NCBI GenBank assembly: GCA_004352715.1
Contig: SCFE01000023.1
Coordinates: forward strand, 1,046,849 to 1,110,848
Reading direction: 5' to 3'
Source: Hofstenia miamia
Lineage: Eukaryota > Xenacoelomorpha > Acoela
Length of the DNA stretch: 64,000 nt
The notes beneath the pieces were generated by a model. It worked only from the letters and a program-made list of their open reading frames with translations. It was not told the DNA's origin and did no database searches. Within the stretch, counting starts at the first letter, position 1, and each line of letters opens with the position of its first letter. The translations under genes and the position numbers were made by a program. Shown here one piece after another: positions 31,428 to 43,201 of the stretch.

Positions 31428-33245
31428 TATATAGGCTAGCCGGTAGAAATATTTAACAGCACAATTTTTGATGCAACTAAATAAGCACTAAATGCCAATA
31501 AATTTTCAATTAATTCCCCGTAGTAATTTGATCCTGAGATTGACTTGAAGAATCATCATCATTGCAAAGCAATTAGTAAAGCAGATGTGATCAACGCAGA
31601 AGCTCAGCAGTCATTTCTTTAAAAGGCATTTATACTGCAGCCTTTACATCAAGAGTTCACTCATGCAACAATTCCAAATCCAAGTATCATATCAAAAATG
31701 AAATTCCATTTACTATACTTGTCTACTTAGAATGACATTGACATTCGAAATGTATTTCTCCACTTGGATTAAATTATAAAGCACTATTTTTTGAATTTGA
31801 GTAATTTTTACTTCAACAGCAATATTTTAAGATAAGAAAGAAACGTTTCATATTAACATTGATTCATAGCATACATTTATGTTTAGAAACAACCAAACGC
31901 GGATCCTGAAGTTCTCACGAGAGATGGTTTGAGTGTAAGCCAAGATCAAACAAAGTAATTATGAGTAATTTTAAATAGACTTGGTATTTCAAACTTTCCT
32001 TTCAAATTCATTTTTTTTCAAATCAAATTTAAAAATGAACAACATGCGTTGTTCCGCCAGTGGGACAACGAGAAAAATGAAGAAAATTAAAATATAATAT
32101 TCCCAATCTATAAAAATTCCACCAGTTAAAAAGAAATTGCATTCTGTACACATTAAAAATATTCATTGTTTATAAAAAAAAGATGTAAAGCACCGTTTCA
32201 ATATGATTGTTTTCCAATTCGAATCAGCAAAACTTACATGGCGGGAAAACCAAATTGATTGTCGAAATAGAAAAAAATTAAAATTCAGTCGCCATTCCTA
32301 AATACGCCATAAGAAGCGCACTAACATTGCAATACATTACGCCCAATATTGATAAGAGCACTTTGACATACTGGCAAGGAGATCATCACTATAACAACGT
32401 AACAAAACATGTTGACGACGAAAAGGGACGTCGACATGAGCGACAAAATGTCATCACAAAGTATTTACACAATTATTGAGTCACACTCATATACTACCCT
32501 GTTTACACGCATTGCATGAATTAAGTAAAACCACAGATAAATCTGAAACATTGGAAAAATAAAACAATAAGCTATAAACTAAATTAAATATTGTACAAAT
32601 TCGCCCATGCTGCAATTAATAAATTTAGGCCCATAAGTAGAAAAACCGCATGAATTAGCTATTCAGTAGAAAGACATCTGCTCACCCTCCGCTTGGTACT
32701 CTATGTCATCCACCTTGCGATTCTAAATATATCATCATTTATCTTTATTTCATAATACATAGTTTCTATAATGTTACATTTCTATACACAATTTTTTTTG
32801 AACAAATCCACTTTTCTATAATTTGATTCTTTCATTCCACTTGCTTCTTAGCTTTTTGCGTGATTTTTCGAACAATAGATCGCAAAATAAAGAAATCTAG
32901 TGAAGGATCTGCAATGTGGAATGACATTCCGTACTCCTGAAATTCTCGTTAGAGTCTACAGAATCTGTTAAGTGTGTTTAATTAGAAAACGAATGTGCAT
33001 GGTTCTGTGGAACTATTCGGTCTCATGAGATGTGCAGGCCCCAGTGTCATCGGACTTGGATCTGGTATTAAGTATTTTATAGTCCTATTCATAAGTTAGT
33101 TATTCCACGAGAAAATATGAAGATATGGAATCGGATTATTTCATTGGACCAATAATATTCTGTCCCACAGAACACGAGGTACCTTACATTTTCTCGCTTA
33201 AGAATAGTCTCTATTTTGAAAATAACTTTCTTGAAACTATGTTAT
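31428..33245. other. Non-coding, AT-rich
   Basis: No exon, RNA gene or terminal repeat recognised. Confidence 0.35.
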
Positions 33246-33293
33246 CAAACGAGCCGAGCCGAGCCTAGAAATTAAGGGTCGTTGACAAGTCTG
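33246..33293. repeat. hAT-MITE right-end fragment
   Basis: Contains ACGAGCCGAGCCGAGCC and ends GTCGTTGACAAGTCTG, the inverted complement of the family's CAGACTTGTCAACGAGC end. The rest of the element is not next to it. Confidence 0.65.
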
Positions 33294-34040
33294 TACAACA
33301 CTAATCTAAATCCAAAATATATTTGCCCTTTTCAAAATATGAACATGTTTCGAAGCCAAAATTGACTTTAAAAATAAACCAGTACTAGTTCGTAGAAATT
33401 AAAAGTTGCTAAAAATGAATCTATTTAGAATATTTGAATAATTGGAAAATGATTTAAATTTTGATCAATAAGAAATTAATTTAAATGAAAAAGTCAATAA
33501 AATATTCTGCGGGCAGTCTGCCCTCAATGACAGAAGATCAAGATTGAAGACAGCTGCAAACGCCTCAACAAACAACATTTTGGATCCACCTCTTTCGTCT
33601 CTCTCTCATACGAGCTAACGCCATCTTACGACGAATTGTTCATTCATTAAATAATAAACGTATTTTGCATGGACCAGCCCACCACGAGAAAATATTAATT
33701 TATTAGTCATAAACGCATCTCATCTCCTCAAGACAGCCAATATTTAATCAAAAACTCCATTTTCAAATCTATTTTCTTATGCTATGATATGAATTTAGTA
33801 CGTGAAATCAAGTTTTGTCATATTTAACCTACTAATCAGCGACACTAGGCATTTGACTTCAATAATTGAGAATTTGGATTAAAGTGCGTCTAAAAACAAT
33901 GATGCAATCGCGTTCTCTTGAATTTTCATCATGGTTGAACAATTTTCACAATAGCGCGGTTTCCACTTGTCAAGCCTATATTTATAGTGATATTTTCAAT
34001 ATTGATAGATGTCGAGCACAAAGGGGGGGATGGGGGGGGG
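33294..34040. other. Non-coding up to assembly gap
   Basis: No supported gene. Ends in a G-rich run directly before the N gap. Confidence 0.35.
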
Positions 34041-34129
34041 NNNNNNNNNNNNNNNNNNNNNNNNNNNNNNNNNNNNNNNNNNNNNNNNNNNNNNNNNNNN
34101 NNNNNNNNNNNNNNNNNNNNNNNNNNNNN
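34041..34129. other. Assembly gap (89 N) bounded by poly-G on both sides
   Basis: Runs of G end at 34040 and resume at 34130. A long G tract probably stopped sequencing or assembly here. Any frame drawn across it is meaningless. Confidence 0.9.
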
Positions 34130-34913
34130 GGGGGGGGGCTAAAGCCCTTCCAAGAATTCAACACCCTCATTAAATAAAAAAAATTTTAATTTTAATCCCT
34201 CCAAAGCTGTACTCGTCCACATATATCTTAATAGAACATAATAGTGAATAGTTTGTATTGGGCCTAAATACCATACAGCCCTAAAGGAAATTTACGTTAA
34301 CGAATCGAAACAAGCTCTAGACAAAAACGGATTAAGAACAGTCCAAGCACAATAAGCCATAGTTCCATGGACTCATGTTGTACACCATCTTTTAGCGCTT
34401 CAAAAAACAAAGAAAACCCACATAAACTTTCAAAAGCTTTTCACAATACCCTTGTCAAGATAAGCACATAAAGTTACCCAGTATTAAAATTGCATTACAT
34501 GTAGAGAGTTCAATAACACAAGTGAAATGTAATGGAAAATTTAAACGCTTGTATGGACAAGGGAATAAGGAAAACTGCGAAAGTTTATATGGGTTTTCTC
34601 AGTCTTTGTACAGTTGGTGTACAGCATAATGCCATAACTACAAAATTGGAGGATATTTAGAGGATTTTGCAATTTTGCCCTTGAAAGTAAAACTAAATGG
34701 CAAGTACATAACAAACATGAAAACGTGTGGTTTTAGAGGCAGCTTTTTAGAACCTCTTTTCCAAAAATAAAAAAAAATTCTCTGCACCCTACTGCAAATC
34801 TTTGTCAAGCTCTTTTGTCTAGATTTATTATTTTGACTTCTGCCAAAAACATGAAATGTTCAAAATCAAAAAATAGTATACTCGGGTGAAATGTCTTTTC
34901 AAATTTCACTTAC
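34130..34913. other. Non-coding 3' of the last recognised couch potato-like exon
   Basis: On the minus strand this is intron or downstream sequence of the RRM gene. A terminal exon or 3' UTR may lie here or further left, but I found none I can support. Confidence 0.4.
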
Positions 34914-35033
34914 TGTTCTGCTTACTTCTCCCATTCTGTTTTTGGCGTATTCGATGCGGATTCCGCCTTTGTCTGATGAAGTCAAACAAACTCCCTGAAG
35001 GCTTCTCATAGCATTAGTAGCAGCAAGAACATT
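34914..35033 (-). CDS. cpo: couch potato/MEC-8-like gene: exon encoding the end of RRM2
   Basis: This 120-bp exon of 40 whole codons begins after the acceptor …TTGGTGTTTAG and ends at a strong donor GTAAGTG. It reads ATNAMRSLQG, then LTSSDKGGIRIEYAKNRMGE and VSRT. The block is the last helix and strand of the second RRM. The family pattern is 'A-x-x-A-[ML]-x-x-LQG … SSD[RK]GG[IL]RIEYA[KR][NT]KM'. Both borders are in phase 0. The preceding recognised exon ends in phase 2, so the two cannot be joined directly and an exon between them is required. The next exon downstream was not found; family proteins usually end soon after this point. Confidence 0.87.
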
Positions 35034-36820
35034 CTAAACACCAATTTGAAAAATCAAGAGATACATGCAGTTCCTTGCCACTTATACCAACGTTGTTTTT
35101 AAATTTCTTGGAAGTCTGATATAATAAATGTAAATTTATCATTTTAGGTACACGACCGTCTTACGAATTACAAATCTGCAAAGAGCTGAACTTTTGAAAT
35201 GTCCTTCAATTGATCTCTTTTTTTCGAATTGGACTAATTATTTCGGCGTAAGAAATTTTTTATATTTTTTTCAAGGAAGATCTTTATTAAACATTATTGG
35301 AAATAAATACACATAAATTAAAAAATTATAGCAAATATTAAAAGTTTGAAGTTCTAAACAGTTTTCTATGTAAGTTTCTACCTCAACATTTATTGCTTTT
35401 CATGATGGCCCCTTTCTCATTTCTATTTGAGATTGAGTTGCCCCTGAGAGGCAGTTGTTCATTGTACTTACGCTAACACTAGAACAAACTTACATTAGAT
35501 TTTAATATTCATTCATTGTAATTGAGTTAGGCTTAGCTAGGCTAAACAAGAAACACTCATCCTTTCCTCATTTAGTGATAAAAGTAATGTTAGAAAAGCC
35601 CATTATAAGCCTCATAGACATTGAAATGCTACTTTTCAAAGACTATAAATGGATTATGAATTTTAAGCAATCCAAGCACTACGCTTTAAAAATTACTTGT
35701 CAGATAACATTTTAAAAGAGGACATTGTGTAAAAAATACTAAATTCTTGGTTTAGCAAGTTCAAATGGATTATCAATATAAATATAGGTCTATTCTATGC
35801 ACCTGTTTGTTGTTTCAAATGAATCCCGGTAAACAAAAAGTTTATTGCAGGCGTGTTCACCCATTTATCTGTTCTGTTGTTAATTAATTGTGTATTTAGT
35901 TTGAAGGTAATTATGTTTTCTAATTAATAAATGTCTGCATTTCACTATTAACCTTTCAAATACTCTTCAATTATTAATTCAGTTGAATATGACGTCAAGG
36001 TCCTTGAGACAAAAAAATGCTTTCTGCAAATTTGATTCTAACCTAATGAAACGGAGAATTGTGTAGATCATCGAGAAAAATACACAGGGTTTGAGCAGTC
36101 CCTGTCTGCATAATAGGGAATTCACTGCCGCGATGAGGAAGTGTTTACTACGCGTGTTTTAAAATTTTCTTTGCTATGCTATCATGCATTTAAAATCGAA
36201 GGATAAGCGGAATTTGAGAGCGAAACGTTTCCTTATAGTTTTTGAGGAATCATTAATTCGACTGCTGAAATTTTGATAGAAGTATTGCTTGACGCAGTAG
36301 TTTTAAAAAAGCAGATATGAGATTTGCACTAAAAATGAACAATTAAATCGTTGTGAAGAATGCTTTTAGGAACAAGCGTTTGCAGACTGCGCAATAAGGC
36401 TAAAAACCAATGAGCTATACTTTAATGTACACCGCCTGTCAATCAAATCAAACGAAAAGAAAACAAATAAAAATGGTCACGGTGGGACAGAAGGCAACGG
36501 GACGCTATTTAAATAATAAATACGTTAAGTGTCGAATTATCCGCGCAGCTGGTGGAATGTGCCAATAATCATCTTCTATTCGTTTTTGGCTGGCCACTTA
36601 ACATTTAAGTAACAGACTGCTAATAAAGAGGATTTGTCGAGTCGAAAAACTAATCCATTGCGACAAAACAAGAGAAGGCTGATCAATGACTATTGTGTGA
36701 CGACAGAAGTGGGGATATTGAATAATACTCATGGATATCGCTTCAGCCGCTTGTTCGATGTGGGCGAGGTGCGGAGACAGCTGAAGTGAAGATATCATGC
36801 ATGTTCAACGATGCTCTACA
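35034..36820. other. Intronic sequence, nothing recognised
   Basis: Lies in the 16.8-kb intron of the RRM gene. I searched the minus strand for the missing RRM2 exon here without success. Confidence 0.4.
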
Positions 36821-36828
36821 AAACAAAC

Positions 36829-37191
36829 CAGACTTGTCAACGAGCCGAGCTTCTAACGAGCTAGCCGACCCGAGCTTCGAGTCAGTATTTGATATACAAC
36901 GAGCCCAAGACGAGCCTATTTTATGCAAAGCAAGTTCATAGTTCTGCTTGTTCATTTGATTATGGAGATTTTTCTTATTTTTTGCAGTCAGTATGCCTTT
37001 CCTATAAATGTTTATTAAATAATAGGAAGAGCTATGTAAAAAATCCTTTGAGCACATTATTTTTAAAAAAATACCGAGCTAAAACGAGCCTCATTCAAAG
37101 ATTTTATGTGGTGAGCTGAGCCGAACTTACACAAAATTTAAGCGAGCCGAGCCGAGCCAAGCTAGGAAATGTCAGCTCGTTGAAAAGTCTG
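36829..37191. mobile_element. hAT-type MITE (363 bp) with perfect 8-bp target duplication
   Basis: Begins CAGACTTGTCAACGAGCCGA and ends with its imperfect inverse (AGCTCGTTGAAAAGTCTG). AAACAAAC occurs directly before (36821-36828) and after (37192-37199). The 8-bp duplication and CAG…CTG ends indicate hAT. The ends carry reiterated GAGCCGAGC, a subterminal repeat array where hAT transposases usually bind. It has no coding capacity. Confidence 0.88.
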
Positions 37192-37396
37192 AAACAAACA
37201 GAGAATGTGCAACAGAGTTAAACCGGGCCGTGATTTCAAGACCAAGCCCAGCTCGGCTCGTTGCAACCCCTACAAATCAGGTCCCACCAGTCTCGTGATA
37301 TCCAAAACCATTACAAGCAAGATTTTTTAAAAATAGAAAAATTTAGCATATAATAAATAATATCGAAATTTTATAAATTGAATATAATAATTACAG
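37192..37396. repeat. 205-bp segment repeated in inverted orientation at 48540-48747
   Basis: The sequence flanking the right end of the 36.8-kb MITE (AAACAAACAGAGAATGTGCA to the AT-rich end near 37396) is present as its reverse complement at 48540-48747, next to another MITE copy. The two copies are nearly identical, which implies a recent event. Confidence 0.8.
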
Positions 37397-39118
37397 TTGA
37401 TATATGGTTGTAAAATTTCAAAGTAGGTGAAGAATGCATATTAATACAATTTTTGAAATAGTTAGACCCACTTCATTGTTTGTTTTTCGCCCCCCACACA
37501 GTCCGGGCCCCACCCGTTCAAAGACAGGTCCGACTACAACTTTGACATGTAAGCAAACGATTAAAGGCGATGTTTATCCGTCGAAAATAGTAAAACAATT
37601 AATGCCACCCTTTGAGGAGACCTTCCTCCACACAGAAAAAGATACTGAATAAAATTCGTTTCTAAAAAAATGTAGACAGATTAATCCCGAAAAAAACATC
37701 AAAATATGAATTCTAAGCAAAAATGAGTGCACACTCAAATGAAGAGTGAGTTATGATAAAAGAATGGGAAACTAGTCCGAAGCCGTGGATCATGCATGTC
37801 TTCACATCTAATAATCTTGAAACTCTAGATACAAAATGTAAAAATCGGGAGTTGCGTCACCAAGTTAAAGACTAACCTTTTCCCTACTTGGTCAATCAAG
37901 ACAAAGGTGAGATCTGGTAACAATAACAACTAGATCAGTTTTACAAATCCCTAACAAATTTCTGCCATTATGTCAGAACGAGGCAATAAGTATACATATT
38001 GACAGCATGGCTAAGGACAGGTGTAGCTAAGGGAAAGGGGTAATTTCGTCAAAAAAAGATGAAAATGAGGCTCAAAAAATAATAAAGATGTGTGGAAAAA
38101 TGGCTTAAAATTTTTAACATTTGCAATACTTTTTATCAAATACACAATGTTATAAAACATGGCAAGAATTTTTAAATTATAAAAGTATTTTTCAAGAGAT
38201 GCACCTGCTCAAAAATAAATTGGCAATGGCACTGGTTACATCTTTAAAGTTTTTTCTCGTTCAAAAAAGCAAAACATTACATAGTTAATGATTTGTTTCA
38301 AGACAATTTTGATTTAGTTGGTATTTCAATGTCTAAGTTCTCTACAAAGAAAAAGTGAGCGTTTCTTAATATCATCTATTTTGTGATTGATAAACTTGAC
38401 AATGAACTACAAACCCAATATTTATTAAGGTAGGCGAATCTAAGCAAATCAGATACGTATTAACTCACGCAGTCTACAGGTGTTAACTGGTTGATTCAAT
38501 CCAGTTCACTGATAAAGCCGTTGGATTTGCATAAACAAACCGAGTATATTCTCTGAACAAATCGAATTTGGACATATATAATATTCCAGTTACACATGGT
38601 GGGCTTTCAAGCAGAGGATCATGGAATTAATTGACAACAATTGCTTGCGGTGAAGAACGAGAATTTCATCAATTTGTTAAATGTTTGTGTTTTGGGTACA
38701 TTTTCTCTTGTCTGACTCTTGTAGAAAGGCAAAATGTACATTGTCCCATAAAATCATTCCCTGTGAAAGACAGATTTTTAATATAAATTTATAAATTTCC
38801 CGCGTAATTGATTTTTATGGACTTCGCTTGGATTATATTAATTTACTGTTAAAAGCCTTAAAATGATTTTAATATTTTAAATTAATTCATTTATACATGC
38901 TATAAAAACATTAGATATTTTAAATGAATTAATTATTAGACACTATTTCAGCAATGCATCTTCAGAGAAGTATAACTCCGCAATAAAAATATAAATAGAA
39001 TAATAGTATTAAGTAATACGAATCCATTAAAAGTCTGATCGATTAATAACAAAAACCCCTAAGTGCCACGAAGAGTATTGTCTGTATTTTGATTTAATGC
39101 AGTTGTGGTTGCTAGACT
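37397..39118. other. Intronic, non-coding
   Basis: No exon or element recognised. Confidence 0.35.
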
Positions 39119-39203
39119 AATACGAAGAACGGCGTATCACATTCTAGATCTTATCCCTACAATTGTCGGCAAGATCTAGAATGTGATAGGTCGTTCTTCG
39201 TAT
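39119..39203. repeat. Short foldback element (33-bp arms)
   Basis: ATACGAAGAACGGCGTATCA and the following bases (39119-39151) are the inverse of 39171-39203 with three mismatches, separated by about 19 bp. This looks like a miniature foldback or MITE remnant. No target duplication was assigned. Confidence 0.75.
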
Positions 39204-39780
39204 CTTAATGGAAGTGAGACAGGCGAAAATGAAACAGATTTTTCAAAATGCATTTCAACCAACATTTAGTTTCTACGCATGCATTATACAATGTAGCGTC
39301 ACAAAAAATAGAGCAACTTTATGTTCATGATCGAATAAAGATTTTGCGGGAAACCGTTGGGAGTGATAGGAAAATTTTATCGCCAGTGGGAATGGGATCA
39401 TTAATTATACTCCTAAAAGACTTTAGGATGTTGCAAAGTTTTTCTGAAATGGGTACCCATGGAGCAAAATGAGGGAAATAGTTCTGGAGCTGAGAAGTGC
39501 TGTATCTAGAACTTGCAAATTTTAGAGATTGTAGAGGTGGTAACATTGCGATTTACTGGAAAATTTAGTTCAATTTTGGAAAAATATTTACTATAAATTT
39601 TTAGTTTTTCTTAAATTAACACTTATAACTTGACTCGCGTCAGTAAGTTGTTTATTAGGGCTCAAAGGTAACCGAAAAAAACTAAACCGAATTTATTTTT
39701 GGAAACCGCCGTGCACTTAAGTTCCTGTTCATCTGAACTTGATTTTCCCTACCATTGTATAAAGCATTGGATTAATAACG

Positions 39781-40511
39781 CAAGTAACATCAATTATTGG
39801 GTCATCATTGGTCCATTATTGGTACCAATATTGGGATTTGACTATTGGCCCAATAATAACCATTAGTATTTGCCAATGATGAGCAAACAGAATTGATACA
39901 TATTTGTTATTTGACATCATTTTGAATGCAACTTTGCATTTACATAACTTTTCCTTCCTTTTCTACATTTAGTTGAAAAATTTCATTAGTAAATTTCACA
40001 TAAATTTCAAAGAAGCAAAAGTACAAGCCAGTTCAATATTTTGTCTAGTACAAATATATTTGGCCCCAGTAGCATTAAATTACCATTCCCATTTAATATT
40101 TTGGTCCCATGCAGAAGCACGCATAGCACCTATTTTGCACAAAATTTGCAAAGATTATTAATAAAATTAAAAAATTAGGGCTTAGCTTTCTTCAATTATT
40201 ATCACAATTTCATCTTGGGGCTGCTCCTACTCAAATACTTAGTTTCAGGTATCCGTATTTGAGACTAGCCCCAGTAAATTCTATATGACTACATGGTGCC
40301 ATTGAGCCCTAATTTAGTGATTCCAATATTTTATTAGGAAAGCAAAATGCAAATGAACTTCAAAAATATCAGTAGATCTATAAATAAGATCCAAATGATA
40401 AATAAGGACATTATTGGCAAATACTAATAGTCCCATATTGGCCCAATGGCCAAATGCCAATATTGGCACCAACAATGGACCAACAATGGCCCAGCAATGT
40501 GATGTTACTTG
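39781..40511. mobile_element. 731-bp MITE with roughly 100-bp terminal inverted repeats
   Basis: The left arm (39781-39882) begins CAAGTAACATCA, and the right arm (40410-40511) ends TGATGTTACTTG. The arms align over about 100 bp at roughly 80% identity and are full of ATTGG/CCAAT iterations (for example GTCCATTATTGGTACCAATA). The core has no recognisable ORF. The superfamily is unclear: no convincing target duplication flanks it (AACG on the left, AGAA on the right). Confidence 0.75.
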
Positions 40512-41368
40512 AGAAAAAACTCGTTAAACTAAAACTTAATTTATTGAAGCACAAAGGTGAATCAACTCTGGATAAAATCTTTATGCGGTTCAACCCGAAT
40601 GAAATGATATTTAATTTGCGAATTTATTTTTCAATGAACTCAATGCAAGAATTTGATTTTTATTACCCAACAGTCATTGCAACGAATTTGTGTAAATCCT
40701 ACTTTTGCATAGAAAAATTGAAATCTTTTCAACAAAATTTTTCCACAATTGAATTAGTGTAAAAGCTAATATTTGAAAACTGGAAAAATAAAAAATTTGT
40801 GAAAATTGGCTAACTTTGAGAAGCAGGTGAATAGCTGTTTGGCTGATGAAATAAATTATGATGGAAGTGATTACAATAGTCAAAATATTCCATGTTGTGA
40901 AAAAAACAATTCCTAAAACAGCTTTAAAAGGCAAAGGTTTTTTAATTGATCTTGAAAACGTCTACTGCTTTTTGCAAAATACCTGTCGAATATCTTTCAG
41001 AAAAAAATTATTTTGAGATTGTTAAGAAACGTTTTTTGAATTGTGTTAATGAATAACCAAGAAAATTTATATTGGCCTTTTAGTTACTCATTTAAGTGTT
41101 ATATCACGTATTTGTAAATATTGCTTTTGACTAGTGCTGCGGAATTTAAAGATTGATTAATAAAATAATCGTTCAATTATTTTAATCATTATTCAGATGC
41201 AGTTCCGTTTGAACGATATTACTTAGTTCTGCTGGTTACAATGTTAAAAAAACGCGTTCGTGGCTTGAACCAAATACTCTATGTTTGCATAGCTGGTTAT
41301 GTGATGGTATTCAATTTCTTCCATTTTCCTGACTTTCTCAAAAAAATCTAGTGCAGAAGCTTGTATTA
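40512..41368. other. Intronic, non-coding
   Basis: The frame at 40454-40762 overlaps the MITE arm and has no protein features. No exon found. Confidence 0.35.
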
Positions 41369-43201
41369 CATTAAAAGCTAACTATTAATTAATCTTTAAT
41401 TCATTATAAGTTAACGGTTAAAAATAAATTAATCATTAACACCCCTCCCTAGGCATGTGCATGTTTGCAATTGCCAAAAAGAAAAATCATTTACTATCAA
41501 ATCAATTAGGAATATATGTATGTACACACAGGGTTCTTCCAAATGCGGCCACGCGAAGCAGAACTGAATGTAAGAAATAATGTGTATAAATTGAATTTAA
41601 TTGCATAGAAATTGATCGAAAAGGCGTAGGAAATTCCAAACAAGCACGTGTGATTTCAAAACCCCAACTAATGATTCATCTGTAATGCAATAAAAACGTC
41701 ATGATTCAACATCTTCTAGTAACTTGCATGCAAATCCTACATCTGTCTTAATTATTTATGCCGAAGAAAATTCTATCGTTGGAAAACAAAATAAGTTGAT
41801 CACAGCTGTTGACAATTGTATAACTCCAGACAAAGGGTCAACTATTGTTGCTTCTGCAGGAAAATTGCGTTTGCTAGATTCGGGGTACATTCCATTATCA
41901 GGACTACTTCGAGTGCTAAAATTGCCCTTCCTATACACTCATTTCTGACATATATAAAGCGCTCTATAAGAACACGAGCCTCAAGTAGGCTTAGTTGAGA
42001 AATTACATAGCTTTCACAATATAATTATCAAAGATAGGTAATACTGTCCTGTTAAATTTATAAATTATGTAATTATTGCTGGATAATATAATTATTTATA
42101 ATAGCATACAATCATATCCTAGCTTTTTCCAGAAAAACTAGATCGTGTAATTATGTCATGAAGTTATACACTATTATTATTATTATTATTATTATTACTA
42201 CTATGCGTACATACTATCAAAAACATAAGAAAAATAATATAGTAGAATTAAAATATATTAGAAAATATAATTATATAATTATATCCAAAAAATATTATAT
42301 CATTAATAATTGCCCAAATATCCCTTACAAAACCAAGAACATTTTATGTACATAGCGAATAAATCCTCATGGACTGAGTACCAGAATATTGCATTGACTA
42401 GTAAATCATATCGGAGTTAATATTCCAGCAGATACCGACTACGTACATATTTAAAAAGCATAGATCCCATTTCCATGTCCTGAACAATATAAAAAGCATA
42501 GATCCCATTTCCATGTTCCTGAACAATATAAAAAGCATAGATCCCATTTCCATGTTGTTGAACAATTGAACAATATAAAAATCAGCGAACTGAGTTTAAA
42601 AATGAAAACGATTTAATCACAAAATGACGATACAGCATATATCAAGAACGTAATGATTTTCGTTAATTGAAGTTAAACGGACATTTGTAGATGTATATCC
42701 CCATTAAAAGCTAACTATTAATTAATCTTTAATTCATTATAAGTTAACGGTTAAAAATAAATTAATCATTAACACCCCTCCCTAGGCATGTGCATGTTTG
42801 CAATTGCCAAAAAGAAAAATCATTTACTATCAAATCAATTAGGAATATATGTATGTACACACAGGGTTCTTCCAAATGCGGCCACGCGAAGCAGAACTGA
42901 ATGTAAGAAATAATGTGTATAAATTGAATTTAATTGCATAGAAATTGATCGAAAAGGCGTAGGAAATTCCAAACAAGCACGTGTGATTTCAAAACCCCAA
43001 CTAATGATTCATCTGTAATGCAATAAAANTAAAAAGCATAGATCCCATTTCCATGTTGTTGAACAATTGAACAATATAAAAATCAGCGAACTGAGTTTAA
43101 AAATGAAAACGATTTAATCACAAAATGACGATACAGCATATATCAAGAACGTAATGATTTTCGTTAATTGAAGTTAAACGGACATTTGTAGATGTATATC
43201 C
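41369..43201. repeat. Interleaved duplications around an N at 43029 (probable assembly artefact)
   Basis: Block X (41369-41695) recurs at 42702-43028. Block Y (42529-42700) recurs at 43030-43201. The order is X … Y X' N Y'. The second copies meet at a single N. This matches the pattern at 23.4-24.4 kb and suggests a gap filled with sequence copied from the flanks. Confidence 0.7.
42453..42572. repeat. Three tandem copies of a 38-39 bp unit
   Basis: The unit begins AAAAAGCATAGATCCCATTT and continues CCATGTCCTGAACAATAT, with starts at 42453, 42491 and 42530. The third copy has an extra GAACAATT. Part is copied again after the N at 43029. Confidence 0.85.

Noticed and set aside
33866-34177. Frames running through the poly-G gap
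   Set aside because: Most of the frame is N; no coding evidence.
39248-39546. Frames on both strands considered as an exon
   Set aside because: No recognisable domain or splice context.
41724-41998. Overlapping frames on both strands near 41.8 kb considered as an exon
   Set aside because: No family match and no convincing splice borders that keep a frame.
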